DNA from: Ohtaekwangia koreensis
Lineage (GTDB): Bacteria; Bacteroidota; Bacteroidia; Cytophagales; Cyclobacteriaceae
Direction: 5' to 3'
NCBI RefSeq assembly: GCF_900167975.1
Contig: NZ_FUZU01000004.1
Span: forward strand, 558,001 to 622,000
Length of the DNA: 64,000 bases
Under the pieces are notes generated by a model. The model saw only the letters and a program-made list of their open reading frames with translations. It did no database searches and was not told where the DNA came from. Below are positions 42,568 through 50,217 of this stretch, piece after piece; position 1 is the stretch's first letter; every line of letters begins with the position of its first letter. Position numbers and translations under genes: made by a program.

Positions 42568-42671
42568 GATTGAAAGATAGTGTCTATCTCTTTAGGAAGC
42601 AATGCCGCTGATCCTGTTCTTTTTGGAAAAAATCGGCTGAAAAGTGCCGTTAACAGCCGCTTTCGCGGGAA

Positions 42672-42720
42672 AGGGAAGCGGTGAAAGACGGGAAGTCGGG
42701 AAGACCGAAAAGTCGGGAAG
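42672..42720. repeat. Purine-rich short direct repeats
   Basis: GGGAAG recurs four times, twice inside the 9-base unit GTCGGGAAG, within 49 bases upstream of the frameshifted membrane gene. It looks like slippage-prone sequence; no function is evident. Confidence 0.5.
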
Positions 42721-42775
42721 CTTGTGACTTATAGGGCGATGTGCATTTATAGTGATGTATATATTTTCAAGTCCT

Positions 42776-43434
42776 ATGCCTGTAAACATTACAAGAAGAC
42801 AGTTGGTGAGAAGGAAATTATTCTTTCCGGCGGGCTTATTGAGTTTAGCATTTCTGCCTGCACTGTGCATGTGGTATTTAAACAACCGTAATGTATTCGA
42901 TGACTTTCGGGTAATAGAAATTGTTTGGTGGAGTGAAGACATGTATAAATATTCACTCTATAAACCTCCCTATAAAATTCACCCTTCAAGGACATTTGTT
43001 GATATTAACCTTACGGGAAATGATGATGAAGATAAAATCAAACTTGATTTTGCCCAGCTTGAAATAAGAGAGCTGATGTCAACTCAAGACACTCTCAACG
43101 GAGTACATTTTCACTTCAACCCTCATGCAAGTATAAAGCTTTTATACGAACTCTAAACATTCTTCAAATTGAAAAAGCAAATGTATATGTTGCGAAAGAT
43201 AGCGACATCTGGGTTTTCAATTTTCGTGAAAGCCAGGCAACAAGCAGCGAATCCTTTGACTTTTGCGGAACATATCGTTCAACCAAAGTACTTTATTTAC
43301 AATCGGCACAAGATAAACTGAACAAGTTATTGGCAACTTTAAAACATTATTCAATACCAGCAATCCTATACCTCTCCATGGTCTTCGTTCTTATAAAACA
43401 GATACGACACTGGCGCAAGTCTTCCTATGCGTGA
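42776..43434 (+). pseudogene. Frameshifted membrane protein gene, unknown function
   Basis: The first frame encodes MPVNITRRQLVRRKLFFPAG with an N-terminal helix (GLLSLAFLPALCMWYL) and stops at 43154-43156. Reading resumes in the next frame from about 43150 as TLNILQIEKANVYVAKDSD, followed by IWVFNFRESQATSS, and runs 94 codons to TGA at 43432, ending with a second helix (IPAILYLSMVFVLIKQI) and a basic tail. The two parts read as one protein of about 218 residues with a soluble middle. A single indel near 43130-43150 explains it. Family unrecognised. It could also be a sequencing error. Confidence 0.7.
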
Positions 43435-43579
43435 GCAGGCAACTTGTCCCTCCCTATCGCAAGCCCATCAAACTTGCCCTAACAAATAAGCTGAGGTCAT
43501 TCAGCAATCCGGCCAAAAGTACCGACTACCAAATAAAATCCATTTTTAAAGGTATTTCTTAAACGGCAGGTTAAGGCTA

Positions 43580-43597
43580 GGTAAGGCGTTCCTTACC
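43580..43597. terminator. Hairpin GGTAAGG/CCTTACC
   Basis: A perfect 7-bp stem with a CGTT loop lies between the frameshifted gene and the convergent gene at 43647. There is no T-run, so termination is only possible. Confidence 0.35.
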
Positions 43598-43646
43598 CTT
43601 CCTATACCCCCTGCATTCTCCGAGTCATAATGGAAGTGAATAGAAT

Positions 43647-43919
43647 TTAATTCGGAGGTTTACTCCAATGATCAACCAAAGCATACGAGGCACCGATCAA
43701 TTGAAGGAGCGTTTCGTACGCAAAGATATAGTCGGCACGCCTCCGCTCATCCCAGTGATTGGCCCCGGCACTGCAAAGACTTTCCTTGAGCATATCCCAC
43801 AAAAAAGCGTATATAGTATGCGCATCGTGCGTGCTACAAAATTCCCGCATAACGTATTGTATACTCTGCAAGTCATCAGCGTTCAGCTTACCGAAAGGTT
43901 GGTTCATGGAATTCTTCAT
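43647..43919 (-). CDS. Hypothetical protein
   Basis: A 90-residue protein (MKNSMNQPFGKLNADDLQSI to ALVDHWSKPPN), predicted mostly helical with no membrane segment. No family is recognised. It is divergent from the XRE regulator at 44054, an arrangement consistent with control by it, but this is only positional. Confidence 0.6.
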   Translation of the reverse strand: MKNSMNQPFGKLNADDLQSIQYVMREFCSTHDAHTIYAFLWDMLKESLCSAGANHWDERRRADYIFAYETLLQLIGASYALVDHWSKPPN

Positions 43920-44053
43920 GCATGTTTCGTTTAACGTGGCAGCAAGTAGCGCTGTGGCAGAAAGATATACTATTCCGTAAACCGGGAATGATACCCTGCA
44001 GAATGAATACTTTAGAATTACATTTGATTTCTATTTACTGCTATATTTGAAAC

Positions 44054-44506
44054 ATGACAAACGATAACCGCACCATACACCAGGGACGAAATGTAAAACG
44101 CTTCCGCGAAATGTTAGGCCTTAAACAAGAAGCCCTTGCAGACCAACTCGGTGGCGACTGGTCACAAAAGAAAATCTCCATGCTGGAAGGTAAAGAAGTC
44201 ATTGATGCCGCTTTGTTGGATGAACTTGCTGGTGCGTTGAAGGTGCCAGCTGAGGCTATTAAGAATTTTAATGAAGAGACTGCAGTGAATATCATTTCAA
44301 ACACCTTTACCGAACATGCTATTCTCAACGGTATAAATTACAATCCTACATTTTATTCAATGGATGAAGCGCTGATAGAAATTAAATCTCTTAAGACTGA
44401 AATAAGAGAACTGTTTATCCGAAATGAAAAACTTACCGAAGCTTTGTTGAAAGAAAAGGATGAGAAGATTGCGTTGTTGCAAAAGGTTTTGGAGGGGAGA
44501 AAATAA
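44054..44506 (+). CDS. XRE-family helix-turn-helix regulator
   Basis: A 150-residue protein with an N-terminal Cro/C1-type helix-turn-helix (NVKRFREMLGLKQEALADQL, then WSQKKISMLEGKEV and DELAGALKVPAEAIKNF) and a C-terminal coiled coil (ALIEIKSLKTEIRELFIRNE and onward to VLEGRK) that should mediate dimerisation. Similar regulators are frequent in Bacteroidota accessory regions. Confidence 0.88.
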   Translation: MTNDNRTIHQGRNVKRFREMLGLKQEALADQLGGDWSQKKISMLEGKEVIDAALLDELAGALKVPAEAIKNFNEETAVNIISNTFTEHAILNGINYNPTFYSMDEALIEIKSLKTEIRELFIRNEKLTEALLKEKDEKIALLQKVLEGRK

Positions 44507-44528
44507 TTTTTTATCTGGCTACAAGAAT

Positions 44529-44789
44529 TTGTCGAACGCTAAATATATAATAACAGACACCTTCAAAATTACAGGAAGGGGATTGGTATTAACAGGCTAT
44601 ATATCCGAAGGTACAATTTTCATCGGGGACACCATTGAATTCAGTGCGCTGAATAAAATTCGCAAAAGAAGGATTGTCGGTATAGAAGGCATGAGAGAAG
44701 CACAATCAATCAAAGTTAATACTGGTCTTCTCATTCAGTGTGAAAGTGATGACGAAATTGATGAGTTGAGCCCGCCTCGGAGACTCTGA
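44529..44789 (+). pseudogene. EF-Tu domain-2-like small protein, 3' end cut by a transposon relic
   Basis: From a TTG start at 44529 the protein reads SNAKYIITDTFKITGRGLVL, then TGYISEGTIFIGDTIEF, KRRIVGIEGMR and TGLLIQCESDDEIDEL. It resembles the beta-barrel second domain of translational GTPases, as in a family of small Bacteroidota proteins. At about 44768 the frame runs into the left end of the RAYT-derived element (residues SPPRRL), so the native C-terminus is lost. Only a short tail is probably missing. Confidence 0.6.
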
Positions 44790-44960
44790 CGGAAGCACAC
44801 AAGAAGATAAGGATACAAAAATAGTTAAGCTAAAGAGATCGTTACCTTTTACAAAAACACATGAGTGTACGAAGAGAAATCACAGAATATAGCGGTATAC
44901 TTGATTAATAAACTTTGTGCGCTCAGTGTCGCTGAGTCCCCGAGGCGGGAGACTCCGCTC
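44768..44960 (+). mobile_element. Internally deleted relic of the RAYT element
   Basis: Bases 44771-44901 match the upstream flank and first ~40 bases of the transposase gene at 46019-46152 (shared GACTCTGACGGAAGCACACAAG and CACATGAGTGTACGA). The frame MSVRREITEYSGI then stops. Its ends carry CCCGCCTCGG (44771-44780) and the complement CCGAGGCGGG (about 44939-44948), each within a small hairpin flanked by GACTC words. It looks like a MITE derived from the neighbouring transposase element. Confidence 0.72.
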
Positions 44961-45100
44961 AGACGGCAATTTGTACTTTGAGGAACTAGAAGGTTCTAAT
45001 GAGCTTTTAAATCTTGCATCGCAAAGAATGAAACTAAAAAGTATTCTTAGAGTCCAAGATCATTTGTAACCAGGATAAACAAAGACCAATTCAAGCAACC

Positions 45101-45985
45101 ATGGAGAATAAAAAAGAAGGAAATGGGTACGCTCAATGGGGTAAGAAAATCAATTGGAAAAAGCGTGTTAAAGCTGTTTGTAAACCATGTTGGGAATTGA
45201 AGTATTGTCCGTATGGTCCATTGGTAGAGGACTTTCCTTTAAAAGAAAAAAGAGATGATAAAAGCTGTAGAATATTCGGGCACGACTGCCCTGTTTTTAC
45301 CATGGCTGAGCCCTTTACGGAGACAAAGGAATTGCGAAATATATCTCGACAGATCCCAAGAGTCACCCAGTTCCGGGTCCTAAAACGAGAAAATCAAATT
45401 TGTAGTGTTTGCGGGAAGTCAGTAAAGGATGACGATATAGAATTTGATCATGTGATACCATGGTCAAAAGGAGGATCGTCAGAGGAGAACAATATTCGTT
45501 TGCTTTGCAGTAGCTGTAATAGAAAAAGGGGAAAGAAATTCGAAAAAGAGTATTTAGTCGAATCATTTATCGATCATTTAACTGAGCCGGATGATGATAA
45601 AGGTGTGTGGTTGTTGAGGGCAGCTGTGGCATTTGGACATGACTTTAAGAGAGACAATAAGAGAGCGCCAACAGCACAAGACTATGCAGACCATTTAGCT
45701 GATGGTGAGTTGACGGCTTTTGAGGACATAGCAGTAAATTACTTTAGTGACGTAACAGTTTTTTTTCAAGGTAAAAGACCTTATGAACTTTCGACAAGTC
45801 AATTTAATGCTTTGAAATTTAGATGGGGATTTAAGACGGGAGGAGTACATACAATTAAGGACACGGTAAAGCAGTTGGGGATAGACTTAGAGGACTATTT
45901 CCTTGCCGAGAGAAATTTGGTGCAACGGCTTGGAATAAGAATTAAAGAAACCAAAAACGTTTTAGACAAGTGGAAAAAATTATAA
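45101..45985 (+). CDS. HNH endonuclease with Cys-rich N-terminus
   Basis: A 294-residue protein. The N-terminal part has CKPCWELKYCPYGPLVEDFP and further Cys at about 52, 57 and 63, probably a zinc-binding module. Next comes an HNH domain with CSVCGKSV, EFDHVIPWSKGG, NIRLLCSSCNRKRG (two CxxC pairs around the catalytic DH), then a helical C-terminal region of about 130 residues. The target is unknown; a role in restriction or mobile-element biology is possible. It lies between a transposase relic and an almost full transposase copy. Confidence 0.88.
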   Translation: MENKKEGNGYAQWGKKINWKKRVKAVCKPCWELKYCPYGPLVEDFPLKEKRDDKSCRIFGHDCPVFTMAEPFTETKELRNISRQIPRVTQFRVLKRENQICSVCGKSVKDDDIEFDHVIPWSKGGSSEENNIRLLCSSCNRKRGKKFEKEYLVESFIDHLTEPDDDKGVWLLRAAVAFGHDFKRDNKRAPTAQDYADHLADGELTAFEDIAVNYFSDVTVFFQGKRPYELSTSQFNALKFRWGFKTGGVHTIKDTVKQLGIDLEDYFLAERNLVQRLGIRIKETKNVLDKWKKL

Positions 45986-46018
45986 GAATAAGTGCCCCTA
46001 AGTCTCCGCAAAGTCTCT

Positions 46019-46650
46019 CGCCTCGAGGACTCTGACGGAAGCACACAAGAAGAAGATAAGATACAAAGATCGTTAGGCCAAAGAAACCGTTACCTCCTAT
46101 TGCAAAAACACATGAGTGTACGAAAAGAAATCACAGAATATAGCGGTATATATTTTATAACTTTTACTTGCTGCCAATGGCTTCCATTATTCGAAATTTG
46201 CAACGGATATGACTCCATTTACAAATGGTTCGATTATCTAAAGAGAAAAGGTCACTATATTACTGGATATGTAATAATGCCTAATCACATACATGCATTG
46301 CTGGCTTTCCGAAATACGCAGGGGCAGTCTATTAACGCTATAATCGGAAACGGTAAACGTTTTATAGCGTACGAACTGATTGCCAAATTAAAAGAACAGG
46401 CGAACGATGATATATTAGACAAGTTATCGTCATCTGTAAAAAAGAACGAAAGACTACGCGGCAAGCTTCACGAAGTATTTGAACCATCCTTTGATTGGAA
46501 AGAATGTTCCTCAGACAAGTTCTTGCAACAAAAGCTAAACTATATACATGAGAATCCCTGTCGTGGTAAATGGAATTTGGTACAACAGTCACAAGATTAC
46601 ATGCACAGCTCTGCACAGTACTATATATCGGGCAACCAGGGTATATACCT
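46019..46650 (+). mobile_element. RAYT-type transposable element, right end interrupted
   Basis: The left end (CGCCTCGAGGACTCTGACGG, about 46019-46038) matches the relic at 44771. The transposase gene follows. The right end is not seen: the transposase frame runs directly into the hairpin-TIR element at 46651, which appears to have inserted in or replaced the last codons and right end. Confidence 0.65.
46112..46650 (+). pseudogene. REP-associated tyrosine transposase (Y1/HUH), C-terminus cut
   Basis: The protein MSVRKEITEYSGIYFITFTC to QYYISGNQGIYL has the HUH motif in MPNHIHALLAF and the Tyr-containing helix LQQKLNYIHENPCRGKWNLV, as in TnpA-REP proteins. The upstream frame extension to 45992 lies in the element's left end and is excluded. 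From 46651 the frame continues only into the ~155-bp repeat (LRPCWCSSPTSR, then stop). About 15-20 native C-terminal residues seem lost; activity may or may not survive. Confidence 0.8.
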
Positions 46651-46805
46651 CCGCCCTTGTTGGTGTTCTTCACCAACAAGCAGGTGAACGAATTATACCT
46701 GCAATCATTGGATATTAAGTTTTCTATGGTAACAGATATTCTCAAAATGTTCAATTCAGTGTGGGTATAATGTTGTTGTTGGTGAAGAACACCAACAAGG
46801 GCATG
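46651..46805. mobile_element. Hairpin-TIR element (MITE-like), copy A
   Basis: A 155-bp copy. The outer 27 bases, GCCCTTGTTGGTGTTCTTCA onward, are repeated exactly inverted at the right end, and each end alone folds as TTGTTGGTG-TTCTT-CACCAACAA. Inside the left end CAGGT/ACCTG makes a second hairpin, and the core contains TGGATATTAAGTTTTCTATG and CAAAATGTTCAATTCAGTGT. It encodes no transposase. It interrupts the transposase gene. Confidence 0.85.
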
Positions 46806-46849
46806 AGTTCTTGCGAATGTACCACTCGCCAAATCCCCCCAACAAATTG

Positions 46850-46937
46850 GTGCATTTCTGGAGATGTCAATCGTTTACGCTTTGTAAATAAGCGTTGGTT
46901 TGATGATGTCTACTTCTTTGTCATGGGTGAACAATAA
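46850..46937 (+). pseudogene. Possible 3' fragment of a lost gene
   Basis: An open frame without a start codon reads GDVNRLRFVNKRWFDDVYFF followed by VMGEQ and a TAA. Its composition looks coding and it abuts the right flank of copy A, as if the upstream part was removed. Family unknown. Confidence 0.35.
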
Positions 46938-47059
46938 CCGAGGAAGATTTATTAGGCGATATTTGTCATATCCGTGTGATGAAAATGTTCACCGGGCGAT
47001 ATAATCTTTACAAAGAACAATCAATAATTCCTATACTTCACCTATAAACTATTACCAAT

Positions 47060-47920
47060 ATGAAAAGACGAATTTCGATCACGTTTTGCTTCATTCTTGC
47101 GCTCGTTTGTTTTTTTAATACTTCAACCTTCGCACAACTTAAAGGCGATACTTATGCATCAGCCAAAGAGAGTAAACGAGCTACCTGGATACTCACTCAC
47201 TCCGATTCGCCTGGACTTGCCAGAATGAATGGCACAAAACCAGAAGGCTTATGCTACGACCTGATGACCGAGTTTGCAAAATATGTAAAAGATAAAAAAG
47301 GCATTGTCGTGACCTTTGAGTACAAAACAGATGATGCTAATGACTTTCCGAAATTCCTAAGTGTCGTGAAAGCTTCCAAAGGTGGTGTGTTTGGCCTTAG
47401 CAATACTACCATCACAGAAGAAAGAAAGAAATCGTATAACTTCAGCCCTCCATTTCTTAGAAATGTGTCGATGATCCTTACTAACAACAGTGTTCCAGAA
47501 CTTACCGATATTAAAAATATATCGACAGCCTTTGCACAAATGAAAGCAGTTATTGTAAAGGGATCTACAAACGAAGCACGCATACTCGACATTAAAAAGA
47601 AATACTACCCCAACATGATTATCGAGTATACACCTTCATTCGCTAAGTCCATCGAGGCCATTGCAACGAATCCAAAAACATTTACCTCTGCTGATTTCAC
47701 CTACTATCTGAAAGGGTTACAAAGTGGGGAAACTATTAAGCGTCATGCAGTCGGCGATGAAGATGGCGAAGAGTTTGGTATTATCATGCCGATAAGCAAC
47801 GACTGGAATCCACTGCTTACCGAATTCATGAACTCCGGATTTATTAACAGCGTGCAATTCAATAAGATTATCACCAACCACTTAGGACAAAGTGTATTGA
47901 AGTTTACAAAGATTAGATAA
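47060..47920 (+). CDS. Periplasmic solute-binding protein, family 3-like
   Basis: A 286-residue secreted protein: signal peptide to about STFAQ (residue 25), then a two-lobe solute-binding fold with WILTHSDSPGLARM, LCYDLMTEFAKYVKDKKGI, GVFGLSNTTITEERKKSYNFSPPFL split over adjacent blocks, AVIVKGSTNEARI and a C-terminal FGIIMPISNDWNPLLTEFM. Family 3 proteins bind amino acids or related molecules for ABC import or sensing. No transporter genes are nearby, so it may be a receptor-like orphan. Confidence 0.82.
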   Translation: MKRRISITFCFILALVCFFNTSTFAQLKGDTYASAKESKRATWILTHSDSPGLARMNGTKPEGLCYDLMTEFAKYVKDKKGIVVTFEYKTDDANDFPKFLSVVKASKGGVFGLSNTTITEERKKSYNFSPPFLRNVSMILTNNSVPELTDIKNISTAFAQMKAVIVKGSTNEARILDIKKKYYPNMIIEYTPSFAKSIEAIATNPKTFTSADFTYYLKGLQSGETIKRHAVGDEDGEEFGIIMPISNDWNPLLTEFMNSGFINSVQFNKIITNHLGQSVLKFTKIR

Positions 47921-48117
47921 TTCCTTATTTCAACTATCTGTAGTGTTGAATTCAGCGCTCAAAAACGAAAAGAATATAGGAGGAGACATTTGAAACAATG
48001 TCCTTCCGATCTTCCAAACCTACTTTAATTTATGAGGTAGCGTCTAAGTAACTGTGTAAAGGTACGATTGACCACAGGTGATCTATAGTTGAAAAGCAGC
48101 TATCGATCCAGGTCAAT

Positions 48118-48237
48118 CAGGTGAGAGAATTATACCTTGCGCTCAATGGATATTAAGTTTTCTATAGCACAGATATTCTCAAAATGTTCAATTCAGTGTG
48201 GGTATAGTGTGTTGTTGGTGAAGAACACAACAAAGGG
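48118..48237. mobile_element. Hairpin-TIR element, copy D (left end missing)
   Basis: About 120 bp align to copies A-C, from CAGGTGAGAGAATTATACCT through CAAAATGTTCAATTCAGTGT to GTTGGTGAAGAACACAACAA. The left inverted repeat is absent and the right one has lost a CC dinucleotide. It is a decayed copy. Confidence 0.8.
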
Positions 48238-48268
48238 AGGGTTTGAGTTTACCAACGAAGCATGCGTG

Positions 48269-48464
48269 TCACGATACGTTCAAGTCTTTCTTTGCTTTAC
48301 TAGCGATTATCTTAACTCCAATGATCAGGTATATCATATAAATAATGGCAGTCACAGCTTTGTTATAGGGGTACTGTAATAGTAAACTAAGTACTCAACA
48401 TTCCCCAAATACCGGATATGACAATGCCGGTCAAAATGATATATACTTTATGCTTCTTTTTCAT
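48269..48464 (-). pseudogene. Frameshifted small two-helix membrane protein
   Basis: From ATG 48464 the frame reads MKKKHKVYIILTGIVISGIW then GMLST and stops. In the shifted frame it continues VLSLLLQYPYNKAVTAIIYM, IYLIIGVKIIASKAKKDLNV and S to TGA at 48269. Joined, this is a ~64-residue protein with two membrane helices and a basic tail. The 196-bp span is not a multiple of three, consistent with one indel. Function unknown. Confidence 0.5.
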
Positions 48465-48502
48465 ATAATGTTCTATTACTTAATACAACAGTCTGACAAT
48501 TC

Positions 48503-48667
48503 CTACTCTTCTACAGAATTGGTTAAAAACATCAATAAAAAAAAATTTACTTTATTCAGTAGGATGCTTCCTTGATTCAAAAGATCTAGGTATACATCCT
48601 TGTTAGCTGCATCAGCCGCTACAATGCCTAAATATATATGTTCAGGCATAATTAAACTGTCACCCAT
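48503..48667 (-). pseudogene. Short fragment resembling a Clp N-terminal domain repeat
   Basis: The frame from ATG 48667 encodes MGDSLIMPEHIYLGIVAADA then ANKDVYLDLLNQGSILLNKV and a short hydrophobic tail before TAG. The block GDSLIMPEHIYLGIV resembles the GHxxIGxEHLLLGL repeat of Clp N domains. The rest of the domain is missing and a run of nine T residues invites a frameshift. Probably a gene remnant; weak evidence. Confidence 0.35.
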
Positions 48668-48859
48668 AATCCCTTTGCCGACAAAGGTATACTAGCCGAA
48701 CTAAAACAATACCTGAATTTGCAATCTAATTTATAGTTATATATCTTTTGGCTACAGAATTAATCTATTACATTCGTTTACAAACGCTTGTATAGGCAAC
48801 GATGTTCTTATATTGGAATGTTGGCGGTAATGCTGCCTAGAAAGATTCAATAATTGACA

Positions 48860-49474
48860 ATGAATTCATTGGGTAATAAAACAAAGTTTGAGTCGAGTGA
48901 CCAGAAGTTTTTCCAAAGGGCCAGATCTTTGCAAATGATGCAACTTGTTTGGTGGCCCTTCTGCTTCTTTATTATAGTGGCGTTTGTCTATTCACTGATG
49001 TTTCATGAGGGACAACATAGTAGAAGACTAATGGGAAAAGTTCTAGAAGGTATTACCCACATGAGTTCCGGTACAGTAGCACTCATAATCGTGGCGGGAA
49101 TATTAGTTACCGTTGTAGTAGTTCTTTTGATTAGGGGGCATTATAAAAACAGAAAAATAATAGTGGAACTGAATTTTAATGACACAACAAATGAACTTAC
49201 TGTAAGGTCAAAGACAGTGGACGAGAAACAGAATATAGATTCTATTAAATATAGTGAAATCAGGTTTTCTCCTGACCGGTTATCAGACGGTATGACCACA
49301 GCTATGTATGATGTGATTACTTTACTTAAAAATGACGGCTATCTAATAGGACATATTTTTAGCAAGCATTTTACATGGAATCAAGAGGACTTCGATGCAA
49401 TTAAAGTTAAAGTATCCAGAATTGTAGGAGAAACTGATAAAGAGCGGAATAGGCAGCACAACCGCCAACAATAG
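48860..49474 (+). CDS. Two-helix membrane protein, unknown function
   Basis: A 204-residue protein with two membrane helices (WWPFCFFIIVAFVYSLMF and VALIIVAGILVTVVVVLLI), then a soluble C-terminal domain of about 110 residues (KIIVELNFNDTTNELTVRSK onward), probably cytoplasmic. Start ATG 48860 is chosen over a TTG two codons upstream. Its stop falls inside the left arm of an attC-like palindrome, as in an integron gene cassette. No family is recognised. Confidence 0.7.
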   Translation: MNSLGNKTKFESSDQKFFQRARSLQMMQLVWWPFCFFIIVAFVYSLMFHEGQHSRRLMGKVLEGITHMSSGTVALIIVAGILVTVVVVLLIRGHYKNRKIIVELNFNDTTNELTVRSKTVDEKQNIDSIKYSEIRFSPDRLSDGMTTAMYDVITLLKNDGYLIGHIFSKHFTWNQEDFDAIKVKVSRIVGETDKERNRQHNRQQ

Positions 49475-49634
49475 ATATAATGCATGTGCTGGAGCAATTT
49501 GAATTCACGTGTACAACTTCTAACCTTTATTTCGTTTCGGGGGACAGTGACGTGTAGGTTTTGTTTGTTAGTCGTCCTTCCTTTAACAAACAAAACTTAA
49601 TCGCACACGCCTTATATCAAAACATTGTGGGCAA
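49463..49634. repeat. attC-like cassette site 1
   Basis: Left arm GCCAACAATAGATATAATGC followed by ATGTGC (49463-49493 region) is an imperfect inverted copy of the right arm GCACACGCCTTATATCAAAA followed by CATTGTGGGC (49600-49634 region). They share GCC-ACAAT, GATATAA and GC-TGTGC blocks. The ~105-nt centre has its own 13-bp inverted repeat (49558-49570 with 49584-49596). The geometry and placement at a gene end match integron attC sites, but the terminal core differs from the GTTRRRY consensus. Confidence 0.45.
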
Positions 49635-49656
49635 TTTTCGCTGGACAATTTGATCC

Positions 49657-49956
49657 ATGAATGCACTAAAAGACAAATACAAAAAGGACCTTGAACAACT
49701 CAGGACTTCAATGAACGAGTTTGACCCTTGCGGACTCATTGCCCTTGAATCGCCAGTTGACGAATACGACTACTTGACAAATAAGGTTCTAGGACTAAGA
49801 CACCGTAAAGAATCAAGAGAGAAAATAAGAGAAACAATTTTGTTTGAACTGACAGACCATTTTGGCGAGCACATAGAATCGCTGGAGGAACCTTACAAGA
49901 CAAAATTCTTCCAAGCTCTGGACAAATTTTTAGACGACTCACAAAATGTGGATTAG
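49657..49956 (+). CDS. Small protein, DUF1871-like
   Basis: A 99-residue soluble acidic protein (MNALKDKYKKDLEQLRTSMN, then EFDPCGLIALESPVDEYDYL). The NEFDPCGLI...DEYDYLTNKVL pattern resembles DUF1871-type proteins, which are of unknown function. It is bracketed by two attC-like palindromes, one ending 22 nt before its ATG and one beginning 7 nt after its stop, making it the clearest cassette-like gene here. Confidence 0.7.
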   Translation: MNALKDKYKKDLEQLRTSMNEFDPCGLIALESPVDEYDYLTNKVLGLRHRKESREKIRETILFELTDHFGEHIESLEEPYKTKFFQALDKFLDDSQNVD

Positions 49957-49963
49957 CGAAAAC

Positions 49964-50055
49964 AGCCAACAACAAAATGTAAAATCCATGGCGCTGATAA
50001 GGAGGACATTTTTTCATTTTTGCTCAGCGCAACGGCTTATACATAAACGTTAGCT
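49964..50055. repeat. attC-like cassette site 2
   Basis: A 92-nt imperfect palindrome. Outer blocks AGCCAAC (49964) and GTTAGCT (50049) are complementary with one mismatch. Inner arms 49977-49997 and 50024-50044 match at 17 of 21 positions, including CGCTGA/TCAGCG and ATGTA/TACAT. It begins 7 nt after the stop of the 49657 gene and ends 13 nt before the next ATG, exactly the layout of a cassette junction. The right arm shares CTTATA...AAC.TT...GCAAT with site 1. Confidence 0.55.
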
Positions 50056-50068
50056 GCAATATGGCGAA

Positions 50069-50217
50069 ATGAAACTAGACAAAATTATGATTGGAAAAAT
50101 GAAGATCCCATTGATACTAGTTCTTCTTTTGGATTTAGTAATTAGTTCTTGTAGTCAAGAGAAAAAAGAGATTACAAGTGTCGGGCATAGTCTAAAGACT
50201 CACAATACACTATATTC
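50069..50217 (+). pseudogene. Lipoprotein gene cut by the hairpin-TIR element
   Basis: The frame encodes MKLDKIMIGKMKIPLILVLL then a lipobox (LVISSCS) and EKKEITSVGHSLKTHNTLYS, about 50 native residues, and then enters copy B, where it stops after RPCWCSSPTSR. So a signal peptide and lipidation site remain but the mature domain is lost. Starts at 50069, 50087 or 50099 are possible. It follows attC-like site 2. Confidence 0.65.

Noticed and set aside
42592-42942. 116-codon minus-strand frame
   Set aside because: It is antisense to the start of the frameshifted membrane gene and has no recognisable protein character.
46362-46832. Minus-strand open frame across copy A (also 50172-50384 and 54897-55097 in other copies) with a conserved ~45-residue translation
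   Set aside because: The conservation follows from the DNA repeat itself; the differences between copies are not biased to synonymous positions, and the ends are just the inverted repeats.
48023-48075. Sequence GTCTAAGTAACTGTGTAAAG resembling an insertion-sequence end
   Set aside because: No second inverted end or transposase is nearby; resemblance is from memory only.
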